A DNA stretch of 64,000 nucleotides from Sodiomyces alkalinus F11 (taxonomy: Eukaryota > Ascomycota > Sordariomycetes > Glomerellales > Plectosphaerellaceae), in assembly GCF_003711515.1 (NCBI RefSeq), contig NW_021167080.1, positions 4,645,255 through 4,709,254 on the forward strand, given 5' to 3'. The stretch's first letter is position 1. Each line of letters opens with the position of its first letter. Shown piece by piece: positions 1-12,685 of this stretch. The notes under the pieces are model-generated. The model was not told the origin of the DNA. It was given only the letters and a program-made list of their open reading frames with translations, and did not search any database. Position numbers and translations under genes: made by a program.

Positions 1-720
1 AGGGGGGGCCTAGAGGGCGTTTCGAAGAGGCCTTCGGCCTTAGAGTCGGAGGGGGGCTCGGTTCGGGTCCTAGAAAACCTTCTAGGGGTTAGGGTCGAAG
101 GGCTAAGCTGCCTTTTCGAATTAAGGGGCGTAATAAAGGTAGAAGTCCCTGTATTTACAGGGCTTTCAGGGGTTTCCCCTATTTCTACCTCCCCTAAGCC
201 CTCAATACTTATAGGGGGCTTAGGGTTAGTTCCAGGGGCGTTATAGTGGGCTAGGGCGTTATTATAGCTAGTACTATAGCTGTTATTATGGCTGGGGTCT
301 TTTATGGGGTGCTAGGGTCGCGAGGCGTTAGTGGTTGCGGCTCTGCGCGGCTGCTTTATCAGCGGCGCACGGGCTATATTAGATTTTTCCCCCGCACGTA
401 GGGCACCCGAAGGTGCGTTTCCAGGCGCTTTCGCACTTATTCTATGCACTAAATAGCGCCTGCGCGATATAGGGCTATAGATAGGCGTATAGAGCTTGAA
501 AAGAGCTATCGATTGATATAGCTTTTAAGTGGTTTAGAGCGTTTGCGCGTAAAACGTAGGTCCCCCCACGTGAGTTATAAGAAGGATAAACAGCGGCTTT
601 AGTAGGTTAGTTTTGGGATATCGAGGGTCCTTCGGCTAGGTGGGAGGCCCCCTAGGCCTCGGAACCTATAGCGGACTTAAGACCCTTTTTCCTATTTATA
701 GACCGGTCTAAAGCAGGCAC
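1..720. other. RIP-mutated unassigned repeat DNA, no gene
   Basis: No open reading frame, LTR end or recognisable domain was found. The base composition matches the retrotransposon tracts to its right: TA-rich, poor in CA and TG, CG retained. It ends at the LTR start at 721. It is probably part of another degraded repeat that runs off the left edge of the window. Confidence 0.5.
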
Positions 721-935
721 TGTGAACGACTAGTTATAGGTTATAGCACTAAGTGAGGTCGTAATAATAGATTATCTAGAACTAAGGAGGGAAAAGGGAA
801 AAAGGAGAAAAGTCTACGGCGTTAGGCTAGCTATAAGGTAGCGATGACTTAGCGATATAGGTCCGTTAACTAAGCGCGTAGTTAGGAAGATACGGAGTAT
901 AGCCGGATCCTCTATATCGGGGTTAACCCGTAACA
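721..935 (-). repeat. family A LTR (215 bp)
   Basis: The LTR begins TGTGAACGAC and ends CCCGTAACA on the plus strand. It is exactly as long (215 bp) as three other family A LTRs (8249-8463 in the opposite orientation, 27869-28083, 42308-42522). Differences among the four are mostly C/T and G/A transitions. Confidence 0.85.
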
Positions 936-2395
936 CTATCCCCCCCTCCCCCTCTAGGGGTTATATAACCGCGCTATATTATTATAGTTCGCCTCCCCCT
1001 TATATCGTGGTAATAAAGGAATAGTCGTGTCCCTTTATCTTACTTTGCTTTTACCTTAATATTAAAGCAATCTTAGGTCGCCTACTAACGTCTATTTATA
1101 TACCTAAAATAGTAACGTAGGCCCCCCTTACGTAGATACTATCTATAGATATATCGGCCCCGTTTTCCTTATAGGCCTTCTCTTCCTCTATTCCCCTCCC
1201 CATCTTTAATAATAATAATAATAGTAATAGCGGTTCCGTATATATTCGTTCTTCCTTATAGCGATAACTCTTCTGACTTCTTCTATCCTCGGATAATATT
1301 AATAATACTTAGTTAGTTTAAGAGTTCTCCATCTAAGGTAAGCCGTCTCTCGCTCGCGATCTATTATAAGGAAGCCTCCGCTAACTTATATCGTTTTATA
1401 GACGGTGTTAGCCCCCGGCGATAATAAGGGTAATAATAGTAGTAAGCGAGCTACTAACGACGATATAGGTATAATAGTCTCGCGCTTCGAAGCGATACTA
1501 ACTATATAATAGTTCGCGTTATCGCCCTCGCCGCCGCCTAAGAAGAAGAAATCGGCGGGTAGTCGGCATCCTCAGTACCCTCTTAGTAGCGTTTATACCG
1601 AGCTATACCTCTCTTATATGCGCGATATCGCCGATAGGAAGTATAAGCGCCTTTATTATAGCTAGACTAATCGGGGGAAGAAATGCTTTATATACTCTAC
1701 GAAGATATACCGATATACTCCTCTCCTAGCCTACTTTAAAGGCTACACGTAGAGGTTATTTAAGACGGCTACCCTTATTAACGACGATAATAAGAATACC
1801 CCTATAAGGCCTCCTCCCTTTCTAAGGTCGTAACCGTTTCGCTAACCTTCTCCTAAGAGTAAGAACCGTATTTTAACGCCTACGCAGTATTCTAGGATAC
1901 CTTTATAGCTAGGGAAGCGATAATAGCGATATTATCTATAGCTATATATCCCGCGGAGACTCCTAGCACGGTAATCGCGCTAGCCCCTTTCCTCCTTAGG
2001 AGGTCTAAGAAGAGGTAGCACCGTAGTTAGCCTTATTACCCCTTCCTAAAGTCGTTAATAAGGTAACTAAACTAGCCTCGCTTCCTCTAGTAACGGAGGT
2101 CGCTAATAAGGTAGTTACGCTAGTCTCTTCTACTCCTTTAGAGGTCGTAAAAAAGATAGCATTAGGACTAGATATATCGCTTCCGGAGGAGGTTATTACT
2201 AGGGCAGAATAGCTAGCCTTATCTCCTCCTTATAAGGTTATAGGTAAGGTAGCAGTTTCGGGCTTAGTCCCTCCTAATATCGTAGCGGAAAAGAACGCCT
2301 ATCCTATTACTCCTACTCCTTTATCGGGGTCGATATTATCGGATAAAGACTTTAGGCGCCTTAGTCTTATAAAGCTAAAGGAGTATACTCGGTTC
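721..2395 (-). mobile_element. Ty3/gypsy family A, 3' fragment (LTR plus antisense-ORF region)
   Basis: This piece matches the reverse complement of about 6700-8463 and matches 27869-28609 plus 36028-36950 directly. In element orientation (minus) it holds only the 3' LTR and the region downstream of integrase. Its plus strand carries a reading frame (about 1559-1915) interrupted only by TAG/TAA codons that RIP would make from Gln codons. Homology to other family A copies stops at about 2395, inside the antisense-ORF region, where unique sequence begins. No TSD is visible: the left flank is GGCAC and nothing matching lies beyond 8463. Confidence 0.75.
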
Positions 2396-2640
2396 CGTGC
2401 TATATCCTGCCACGGGCGGGGGGGGGGAGCGCTTATATTACGAAAAGTAAGTCCGTTACGAGTTCTGCCTAGTTAAGGCCGGGGCGATACTATCCCATGA
2501 CTCTTCCGGCTATACCGTAGCGCCGGTATTATAGTGCCGCTACCATAGTATCCTAGGGGGGAGGTAGTAGTTATAATCTTTATCCCGATAGTTTTATCGA
2601 TTTTACTTCTATTACGCGCCCGTGGTCGATACCTAAGCAC
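2396..2640. other. unique breakpoint segment between two inverted family A pieces
   Basis: About 245 bp found in neither of the other family A copies. It contains a run of G and is less RIP-mutated than its flanks. Left of it lies the 3' end of a minus-oriented element, right of it a plus-oriented element lacking its 5' LTR and most of gag. It is either a junction left by rearrangement or a remnant of an unrelated repeat. Confidence 0.5.
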
Positions 2641-5600
2641 GTTAAAGATTATTCTATTCGGAAGGTTAAGGAGACTCGTACGAAAGATCGCGATAAAAGT
2701 AGGGATAAGTTAACTAGCGAGGACGACTCGGAAAAAGAGTAGCTTTAACACGAAAATAGGTATTAGAGCCGATAGCTATAATACGGCGGGAGTAAGAGGC
2801 GTTTAAAGTGCGTGCTAGTAATAACCCGGTATTTATAATAGCTAAAGTAAATAAACGGCGTATTCTCGCCCTTATTAATATTAGTTATAACTATTATACC
2901 GCTATAAGTGAATAGTTTACCTAAAGACTTTAATTACTATTAGTTAATAAGATAAATCGACTATTAAATAGTTTCTTAGAAGCTACTAGGACTATTAATA
3001 GCGCGGGGATCGCTATCTATAAGCTTAAGATTAGCGGTTACCCGTAAAGAATATTCGTATATATAATCCCCGGGCTTAATGAAGACGTATTCCTCGGGAA
3101 GTCTTAGATAGAATAAAACGATATAATGTACTACGCTAAAATAAACGGCTTTATTATAGAGTAGCCGGATTAAATATACGACTTTATCACGAAAAAGAAC
3201 CTGCTAGAGTATAAGCTATCCGCGACGCCTATTTAGTTACGGGATCTATATTCTCGGGTATTATTCGATAACTATAACGGAAAGGTAAGGAAGTCTTAAT
3301 CTAGGGAGTAAGCTTAAGGGATATCGAAAAAGCGTTATATAAAAATAACTAGTAGACCCGAAAGACCTTATACCCGAAGAGTTACTATAAGAATTCGGCG
3401 ATTTATTCGCGCCCGATAAGGCTAATTAATTACAGCTATATCAATTAGGAGTCGACTACGAGGTAAACCTGATACCCGGAAGCGACGGTAAGGAATTATC
3501 GCTTCTTTAGGGGCCGCTCTATAATATATTAAGAGAAGAACTCTTAGTATTACGGAAAATACTTACCGATTTAATAGATGAAGGATTTATCCATGCTAGT
3601 GGTTTAGAAGCCGCGGCTCCTATCCTTTTTATAAGAAAGCTAGGCGGAGGACTTTAATTTTATTACAATTACTAAGCGTTAAATACGATTATTAAGTAAG
3701 ACTATTATCTATTTCCCCTAATCGCTAAGATACTATTAAACCTAAGCTAAGTAAAATAGTTTATAAAGCTTAATATAGTCGCCGCCTTCTATAAGATTAG
3801 GATAGCCTTAGGACACGAATATAAGACCGCGTTCCGAACTCGGTTTCGGCTTTATAAATAGCTTATCGACCCGTTTAGCCTAAGTAAGGCTCCCGCGACT
3901 TTCTAAATAATATATTAATAAAATACTATAGCGCTTCCTAAATAACTTTATTACCGTTTATATCGATAATATCCTAATTTACTCTAGTAAGAGTTAGGCC
4001 GATTATAAGGCGAAAGTAAAGTAGGTACTCCGCGTACTTGCGGACGCCGGCCTAAACTTAAATCCGTTAAAGTACGAGTTTAGCGTGAAGATAGTAAAGT
4101 ACCTAGGATTTATAATTAACGCGGTAAAAGGCGTGTCTTATAATCTAGAGAAGTTATAAGCTATTCGCGAGTTAGAAACGCTTATAACGGTTAAGGGCGT
4201 ATAAAGCTTTTTAGGGTTTATAAATTATTACCGAATCTTTATTATGGATTTTTTAGGGATCTTAGCCCCGTTAATAGTACTAACTAAGAAAGCCTATACC
4301 TTTTAATAGGGTCCTAAGAAAAAAGCGGCCTTTCGCGAGCTAAAAGCGAGGTTTTAAGAAGGACCGATACTATAATAGTAGGACATAGTAAATAAGATAT
4401 TTATCGAGACGGATTACTCGGGGTTTACCTTTAGGGGTAGCCTAATATAAGAAGACGCGGACGGAAATCGCTATATATTACTCTTATAAACTTAATAGAG
4501 CGGAATATAATTACCTAAGCTATAATAAGGAAATACTAGCGATTATAAGTTATTTAACGATATACCGGGCTAAGCTTATTAGTTATAGGTAGTTTATAGT
4601 CCTCTCCGACTATAAGGCCCTTAAATACTTTATAATAAAGCGAACGCTTACTAACCAATAAAGCCGATAGGCTAGTAAGCTTATATAGTTCGATTTTATA
4701 CTTAAGTATCGGAATGGAAAGGATAACGCGATAGCGGACGCCCTCTCGCGTTAATAGTAAGATAAGCCCTATGATATAACTAATAAACGGGAGTAATCTT
4801 ATTATATTTAATTAATTTCCGATACTATAATTCTACCTAGTATTCGCTATATTAATAGCGGTTACTCGATCTTCGAGGCGGACTAAGAGCTATAATAACT
4901 ATAGGATAAAACGCTTACGACCGACGAATAATATTAAGGAGCCTTATCTACGGTTACCGAAGAAGAACGATAATTCTTATTATTATTAGAATTAAAGCTA
5001 TAAATAGCTAAGTACTTAGTCTTCACGACTAGGTTATTACTATTCCGCGACCGAATTTAGGTGCCCGGGTTTATTAAAGGGTCGACGTTATAAAGGAGGA
5101 TCGTCTAATTAATTCACGATTTAGTAATCGGAAGATACCCCGGATATAAAAACACTATCGCCATAATAGCGTATCGCTTCTTCTAGCCGAGGATAAATAA
5201 GGATACCCGACGATTTATCCAGAATTACTATATCTACGGAAAGGGGTATATATAAAGAAATACGAAATAAGGCCTTTTACGCCCCCTCCTGATACTAAAA
5301 TAAATACGGAGCGACTTATTAATAGATTTTATAACGGACTTATTACTGGCCGGCCAGAAGAAGGCGCGTTACCTCCAGGTTAGTATAGACTATCTAACTA
5401 AGGCAATAATATTAGAAGCGATAAAGATAATAAAAGCCGAAGCTTACGCGGAATAATTCCTATACTATTACTTCCGGTTCCACGGAATACCTAGGTTAAT
5501 TATTAGTAACTAAGGCTTAAACTAGATAAGCAGGTTCTAGAAGTATTTTTATAAGCTCGCACGGATATCGCGTAAGCTTAGTATAGTATATTACCCCTAA

Positions 5601-6420
5601 ACCGATAAAGTAATAAAGCGTATAAACTAAAAAGTATAAGATTATTTATAAGCCTTTACCTATTACGCTTAGGACGACTAGCATCGCCTATTACCCGTAG
5701 TATAACTAGCCCTAAATAATCGTAAAAGCTCCGCGATAAGGTTTAGTCCTTTCTTCTTAGAATATAGCTATTATATTAATCCGATTTAGATAACCGAGGA
5801 GCCCTTCTTAGAACCTAGAGTATTAGCGGCCTATAACCTATTACGCTATTTATAGGAAGTAACTAAGTTCGCCTAGACTATAATTATATCGATATAGCTT
5901 AGAAATAAGGAGTCTACTACCTAATATCATATACCGGCTAAGTATTTTAAGGTTAACGACTTAGTCTAGCTATTATTAGCTACTTATTCGACTCCGTAAC
6001 TATTATAAAAGCTCGACTAGCTCTATTATAAATACCGAGTTAGAAAGGTAATTAGCCTATATATAGTCGAGCTCGCTATACTATTATAGATTTACCCTTA
6101 ATTCTACGTGGACTTATTATATCGCGCGGGCGATTACCCCTTTCCGGGATAAGTAGTAGATAACCCTTAACTACCGCCTATTCGAGAAATAACCGATAGT
6201 AAAGAATAAGAAATCGAGGAAATCCTCTACGCGAGGATAAAAAGGTAAGGCAGGGGATTAAGACGTGAAGTACTAGTATAATAGGTAGGATACTATAAGC
6301 CTATATAGGAACCTCTAGAACTATTAGTATAAATACGGGTATTTAATAAGTTTAAAAGGAAATTCGGCTTAGTAGTAATAAATAATAGCCTATTAGATAC
6401 CTTCGCGCTATTATAATATA
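2641..6420 (+). pseudogene. Ty3/gypsy pol (RT, RNase H, integrase), RIP-inactivated
   Basis: When TAG/TAA are read as former Gln codons, the plus strand gives a typical Ty3 reverse transcriptase with a YRALN-like motif and a catalytic box YIDN at 3959-3970, where the family has YIDD. RNase H and then an integrase core (LLIDFIT...YLTKA...GIPRLIISNQG, about 5320-5540) follow in the right order. The second catalytic Asp of RT has become Asn through a TG-to-TA change. No stop-free frame longer than 60 codons survives, so no protein can be made. Confidence 0.85.
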
Positions 6421-6479
6421 AGAACCGATATATAAGCGATGATATCGCGATAATTAAAAGGGAGTAAGAGTCGGATTTA

Positions 6480-8248
6480 GTTTAGACCAGATAGGCCCCG
6501 CGCCTTAGCCACGCTTAACGCGAGCCTAAATTAATATCCTTAGCCTTAAAATCGCTATCCTCGGGATTATCGACTTCCGTAAAAGTCTTACCCTCATCGC
6601 CCCGTTATAGGTTAGAGTCTATCTCCTTAACCTTATCGTCGTCTTTATCGTCGCTATTATCGGGGATTATAACCGCGTTAGCGATACTTATACTTATAAG
6701 CGTAAAAGCCCGCCTATACTCCGTGTATTATTAGAGTTCGGAGATTATAATACTAGCGCGACTAAGTACGAGTATCTCCCTAAATAGCTAAGTATACTCC
6801 CTTAGCTTTATAAGACTAAGGCGTCTAAAGTCTTTATCCGATAACGTTAACTCTGATAACGGAGTAAGAGTAGTAGGATAAGCGTTCTCTTCCGCTATAA
6901 TATTAGGAGGGACTAGGTCTAAAACTACTACTTTACCTATAACCTTATAAGGAGGAGATAAGGTTAGCTATTCCGCTCTAATAACGACCTCCTTTAAAGG
7001 CGATACGTCTAATCCTAACGTTATCTTTTCTATAACCTCTAAGGGGGGAGAAAAGACTTGCGTAACCACCTCGCTAATAACCTCTATTACCGGAGGAAGT
7101 AAGGCTAGTTTAGCTACCATATTAGTAACCTTAGGAAGAGGTAGTAAGGCTAACTACGGTACCACCGCTTCTTAGGCCTTTTAGGGAGAAGAAGGGGCTA
7201 GCGCGATTACCGTGCCGGGAGCCTCCGCGGGATATATAGCTATAGGTAATATCGCCGTTATCGTTTCCCTAGCTATAAGGGTATCCTAGAACGCCGTGTA
7301 GGCGTTAAGATATAGTTCTTACTCCTAGAAGAAGAGTTAGCGATACTATCACGACCTCTTAAGGGGAGGAAGTCTTATAGGGGCGTTCTCGTTATCGTCG
7401 TTAATAAGGGTAACTATCTTAAATAACCTTTACGCGTAGCCTTTGAGATACATTAGGAGAGGAGTATACTAGTATATTTTCATAGAGTATACGTAGTATT
7501 TCTTCCCCCGACTAGTCTAGCTACGATAAAGGCGCTTATACTTTCTATTAGCGATATCGCGCGTATAAAGGAGGCACGGCTTAGTATAAACGTTACCGGG
7601 AGGGTACTTAGGAGGCCGACTACCCGCCGATTACTTCTACTTAGGCGGCGCTAAGGGCGATAACGCGAATTATTATACGGTTAGTATTATATAAGACGTA
7701 AGAGCGTTATACCTATATCGTTATTAGCGGCCCGCTTATTATTATTATTACCCTTATTATCGCCGGGGGCTAACGCCGTTTAGAAAAATAATATAAGTTA
7801 GTAAAGGGTTCTTAATAAAAAGATCGCGAGCGAGAAATAGCTTACCTTAGACGGGGAACTCTTAAACTAACCGAGTATTACTATTATTATCTAAGGACAG
7901 GGGATATTAGAGGAATTATCGCTATAAGAAAGAATAAGTATATATATAACCGCTATTATTATTATTATTATTATTGAAGATTGGGAGGGGAATAGAGCAA
8001 GAGAGGGCTTATAAGGAAAATAGAGCCGATATATCTACGGATAGTATCTACGCGAGGGTAGCTTACATTACTATTTCGGGTATATAAATAAAGGTTAGTA
8101 GGCTACCTGAGATTTCTTTAATATTAAGGTAAAGGCGAGATAAGATAAAAGGACACGACTATTCCTTTATCACCGCGATATAAGGGGGAGCCGAACTATA
8201 ATAGTAACGCGTGGTTATATAACCCCCGGAGGGAGAGGGGGGGGATAG
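6480..8248 (-). pseudogene. family A antisense reading frame, convergent with pol
   Basis: The minus strand here corresponds to plus-strand sequence at 936-2395 and at 28084-28609 plus 36028-37290. In the better-preserved copies the frame codes for a basic protein with a Cys-containing segment (KYKCLY..., then GKKC) followed by acidic Glu/Asp-rich stretches. It faces pol tail to tail and ends near 6480. Its orientation and position, between integrase and the 3' LTR, resemble the antisense frame of element B (29293-29848). The function is unknown. Confidence 0.5.
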
Positions 8249-8463
8249 TATTACGGGTTAACCCCGATATAGAGGATCTGGCTATACTCCGGATCTCCCT
8301 AACTACGCGCTTAGTTAATAGACCTATATCGCTAAGTCATTGCTACCTTATAGCTAGCCTAGCGCTATAGACTTTTCTCCTTTTTCCTTCTTCCTTCCTT
8401 AGTTCTAGATAATCTATTATTACGACCTTACTTAGTGCCACGACCTATGACTAGTCGTTTATG
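8249..8463 (+). repeat. family A 3' LTR of copy A1 (215 bp)
   Basis: It reads TATTACGGGTTAACCCC at the left and CGTTTATG at the right, and is the reverse complement of the LTR at 721-935. In element orientation the LTR would run TGTTAC...CGTTCACA; the terminal TG has become TA by RIP. Confidence 0.85.
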
Positions 8464-9640
8464 ATAGGGGCTATAGTCGTGAGGATTTTGGATTTCTGTA
8501 CTAGGGCCGCGATTCGCGCCCGTGGACTTCCGTACTAAGGCCGTATCTTCACGATCTGCTTTATATTTACTTTAGTCTAATCTGCTTACGTTGGTCTAAT
8601 TAGAAGATGGACTATCTTGATAAGTATACTCTGTTTTTATTTCTGCTATTCCTGTTTAGAAGCTATGCCTATAAGGCTATAGCTATATTTTTAATTCTTA
8701 ATTAGGGCCGCGATTCTGTCTTCTATAATAGGAATTTTTCTACCCCCCCCCTTTTTTCTACGATAAACTACTTCACGTGGTTAGCCTAATTAGAAGAAGC
8801 AGTATCTGTCTATCTATTTATTTGTATTGTTTTATTATTAAAAGCTATGCCCGCGGGGACCGCGCGCCTCGCTTTAGGGCTGAGGATAGAGGAGAGAGTG
8901 CAAGGCACTCTTAACGATACCCCCCCTGATTTTTTAGCCTCTCTTTTTATTTCTTTAGCTATTTCTTTTACTTCCACTTCTATTAGCCTAATCAGAACGA
9001 GTGCTATCGAATAAGCCCGTTTTTAAGCCTTCTAGGCTATTAGTTATTTAGTTTTTAATACGTGTTTTATATAGCTACGTCTTCGATCCTTATTTTTCAG
9101 CACTCTCTACCCCTTTCTTTTTCAGCCCTCTCTTTTTTAGCCTTCCCGTTTTTACACTATTTTTACACGGCTTATTCCTATACGCCTCCGTAGCCTACGT
9201 TATTTCCTTATTTCCTACGTCTTCTATTCTTATCCTTCTTCTTCTATTTTTATTATTCTAATCGAGGGAGCCCTAAGCCGCCTATCCTATTCTTCCTCTT
9301 CCTATTTCTTTAGTTCTTCGGTTATTCTTTTAGTTCCGACGATTCCTACGAGTCCTGCTTCTACGACGGTATATAACGGTTAGCTTTTTCCGGAAAAAAC
9401 GCCACGATACAAGCACGCGTGGAAAAGATCTAACTTACCTGCCTACCTGCCCGCCACCAGCTCGAGGGGAACTACGCGCTAAGGATACCGCTACTACGTA
9501 CGATGACCAGCCCGCCTAACCTCCTACATTAGACTACGTAGGAGAACTACTACGCGTGGAGAAGACGACTAGAAAACCTAGTTAGAGGAGCCCTAATCAG
9601 GGTAACGAAGATATCGTTTAGGTTATTATTTATGCTAATC
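8464..9640. other. relict repeat with weak ~190-200-bp duplication, no gene
   Basis: This stretch keeps visibly more TG and CA than the surrounding elements. Landmarks recur in order with spacings of about 180-200 bp: GGGCCGCGATTC at 8504 and 8705, CTAATTAGAAG at about 8596 and 8786, AAGCTATGCC at 8660 and 8842, and a third CTAATCAGAA-like landmark near 8985. Pyrimidine-rich stretches lie near 9100-9320. No coding domain was recognised; remains of a gag-like frame around 9400-9620 are possible but cannot be supported. Confidence 0.4.
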
Positions 9641-9960
9641 TACGCGTTATTTTTAGAATTATCGTAGTCTCGAGGATAAGGCGACGATAATTAGGGCCGT
9701 ATTATAACCGCGCAGATCGGTTATTATAGTCAGGATAACTAATTAGGTCGGCCGCACGTTTTCTGACTAATTAGGTCAGGGGACCGAACCGGTTAATCGG
9801 GTTAAAGGGATGCACGTGACCGACCAGATTATATAAGGAGCGTTTCATCCGATCTTCCTATATCTAGATTTGGACCTATTATCCATCACAATCTATATTA
9901 TCCAGACGATCCAGTTTTATACTATTACGGCCCTGTATGGTTATACTAGATATACCGCGG
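9640..9960 (+). promoter_or_regulatory. LTR-like promoter block
   Basis: TATATAAG at 9830-9837 is followed about 55 bp later by CCATCACAATC and CCAGACGATCC, which resemble the transcription-start region of fungal Ty3 LTRs. Upstream are two copies of CTAATTAGGTC (near 9740 and 9770). The block keeps many CA and TG dinucleotides. The paired LTR was not found, so this may be a solo or truncated LTR. Assignment to the neighbouring family C pol is uncertain because that pol lies on the opposite strand. Confidence 0.35.
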
Positions 9961-9989
9961 CGCGAGTTTTAAGCCGACCTTAAATAGAA

Positions 9990-12685
9990 AATTAATAATA
10001 GTAAGCCCTATAAATTCTCCCTGTTCGAAACCCCTAGGCTTATACCTCTTATTATAGTGCTTAGCCTATATTTTAACCGCCGCCTCATAATAGGCGCGGA
10101 TCTATTAACGGACGTCCGCTAACCGTTTAACGCGTTCCTTAATGCCTTATACCGTGATACTATTTCTAGGTTTAACGTACTTCATTATCCTCGAGTAATA
10201 CCCATAGAGCGCCTTATATAGGGATACTCTAATAGAGCTATATAGGCTATTATTATACGCGAACGTAGCCTCTTATAACTAGATCGGCTAGTAATCGACG
10301 GCCTTTATAACTATTATCCTTAGAAACTTAAGTAGCGTTTAGTGCGTTTATTTAGTTTACCTATCCGTTTACAGGTAGAATATAGTAAATAGTCCGCGAG
10401 TAGTCGCCCTCTCGTGGTAGAACTCCTCCTAAAACCGACTTATAATAAGCTTATCCTTATCGCTTGTAATACCTTTTAGGCTCCCGAAATAATACTTAAC
10501 CTTATTATAGAGGATAACAGCTAACTAGGGTGCTATAAGTGTTTTATAGGTCGGTATAAAAAGTATATATTTCGTTAAGCGGTCGATAATTACTAGCACG
10601 GTATTATAAGTTTAACTATCCCTACCATTTATAGGTAGGAAACCCGTAATAAAATCTATAGCGATTTCTTAAAATAAGTGCGATAGTAGTAGTAGCGATT
10701 ATAGTTATCCGTGCCGTTTATGCCGTAGTACCTAAGCACCTTAATAAGCCGAGTATATAGTAGCGTATTCGCGAATATCGTGCACTAGGTTAACCTAATA
10801 AAATTTCCTTAATACTAGCTTTAGTATTTTATTTATACCTATATATCCCGTATAGGAGTTATCGTGATATTAGCGTAAGATCTCCGTCCTAATTATCGCC
10901 TCCTCGGAGATTATTAGTCTTCCTTTATAATGTAGTATACTATTTTTATCTAAAGAGTACCCCGCTCTTTTTCCGGTCTTTTATTAAACGTTTACCGTTA
11001 AAGATATATAGTTAGCATTAGTAGTCTATAGCCCTTTAACTAACTACTTAAACTCTTTACTAGATATAAGACGATTTACCTTTTCGCCCTTAGTAAGCTC
11101 CTATACTATAAAGCGTAGGATATACTAATCCGGGATTATAATAACCCTAGCTTTAGTCTCCTCCTCCAATATATAGTTAGCGGAGGCCTGCTAGGCTATC
11201 GTATTATTACCACGGGTTTTCTTAGCCCGTATAATCGCTATAACGATAATACGTAAGGTACTATCTATAAGGCTTAGAGGTAGCTATTACCCTTATCGCC
11301 TTACTTTAAAGCTTAGCTACGCGACGTCTTCGCTTAGCGGAGTAACCAGTTATCTTGTAGGTCCGAGGTCCTTCTCCTACAATAACCTCTTAGCGGCCTA
11401 CACGTATACGAAAAGAACCGCCTTTTCTAGGGTAATATAGATTTATACGATTTATCGGTAAACGCTCGCCTATATAGTATTAATTAGACTTAGCTTACTA
11501 AAAAGGGTATAGAGGATATTGTTATAGGGTATTTCCCCCCCTATATAGTCTAGCCTCCTAGATAGACTATCCGCTAGGTTTATCTTTCCCGGGCAATACT
11601 ATACTTTAAAATCAAAAGATATAAGCCGATACACCTATCTAATAAGCCTTCCGCGAAGGTCTTACGCTAGCACCCGTAGCACGCCTTTTAGGGCTTCGTA
11701 GTCTATTAGAACTATAAACGCCTGCCCTATACCTTTAAGGTAGTATCTCTAGTGCTTTAAGCTTTTTATAATAGCTGATAACTCCTATTATCCTATAGCC
11801 TACTATTATTCTATATTAATAAGTTTTCGCGAGTAATAGGCGACTAGTTATTACTATAAGTTATACTTCTAACTTAAAATTCCGGATATTACTTTATCCG
11901 ATATATCCGTCTTAACTCTAGAATCTAGTATAGGGTTCTAATAGCGTAGAATAAGCGCCGAGCTAAAGGCGACCTTTAGTTTTTTAAAAGCTTCTTAAGC
12001 CTCCGACGGAAAATAGAATAATCCCTTCTTTACGCCGGCCTTATTACCCTTTGGTAGCGCGGATAGGGTATTATAACCTTTAAATACCCTTTAATGAATC
12101 TTCTATAGAAATTCGTGAATCCTAGGAAAACTTATATATCCGTAAAAGATTCTAGCGCTAGCTAGTCGGCTATTACTCGCACCCTCTTTAGGTTTTTTAT
12201 ACTAACTTTATAGCTTACTATAAACCCTAAAAAGTCAATCCGGTCTTTATCAAATTCGCACTTTAATAGTTTCGTATATAGTTAGTAATGCTATAACCTT
12301 TTAAGGACCTATTATAGGTACTTCGTGTATTTCTCCATAGTACAGGAGTAGACTAGAATATCGTTAAGGTATACGATATAGTAGACATTAAGTAAACCGG
12401 TAAGTACTTAGTAAATATACGCTTAAAACGTCGCGGGCGTATTTATTAACCCGAATAGTATAACCGTGTACTTAAAGTATATATACGGTGTTCTAAATAC
12501 GGTTTTCTAGTAGTCCTTTTCCTTAATCCGGATCCTATAATACACGTTTTAGATATCGACTTTTAAAAGGTACTAGGCGCCTAAAAGGCGATCTAGTAGT
12601 TCCCTAATTAGTAGGAGTAGGTACCGGTTCTTAATCGTAACGGCGTTTAGCCTATAATAGTTAATATATAGGCGGAGGCTATTAT
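9990..12685 (-). pseudogene. Ty3/gypsy family C pol, truncated, RIP-inactivated
   Basis: Read from 12685 down, the minus strand begins in the middle of reverse transcriptase (SLRLYINYYRLNAVTIKNRY-like). It continues through the catalytic box YLND at 12360-12371 (family YLDD), a connection/RNase H region, and an integrase core around 10440-10680 (IDFITGF...VLVIIDRLTKY...GITSDKD). It then runs to a C-terminal part near 9990. It is cut abruptly at 12685 by the LTR of element D, so gag, protease and the start of RT are absent. It belongs to a different family from A and B. Confidence 0.8.

Larger units (their letters stand above)
2641..8463 (+). mobile_element. Ty3/gypsy family A copy A1, 5'-truncated
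   Basis: The order on the plus strand is: end of gag or a spacer (acidic/basic stretch near 2700), reverse transcriptase (about 3430-4160), RNase H (about 4250-4800), integrase (about 5150-5900), a tail-to-tail antisense-ORF region (about 6480-8248) and one LTR (8249-8463). The same order, inverted, is seen in copy A2 (27869-42522). The 5' LTR and the gag zinc knuckle are missing; the break lies near 2640. All coding parts are riddled with RIP-type stops. Confidence 0.8.

Noticed and set aside
721..8463. One LTR retrotransposon bounded by the LTRs at 721 and 8463
   Set aside because: The two LTRs are inverted relative to each other, and the left arm duplicates the 3' region of the right element. 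LTR elements have direct repeats, so it is a composite.
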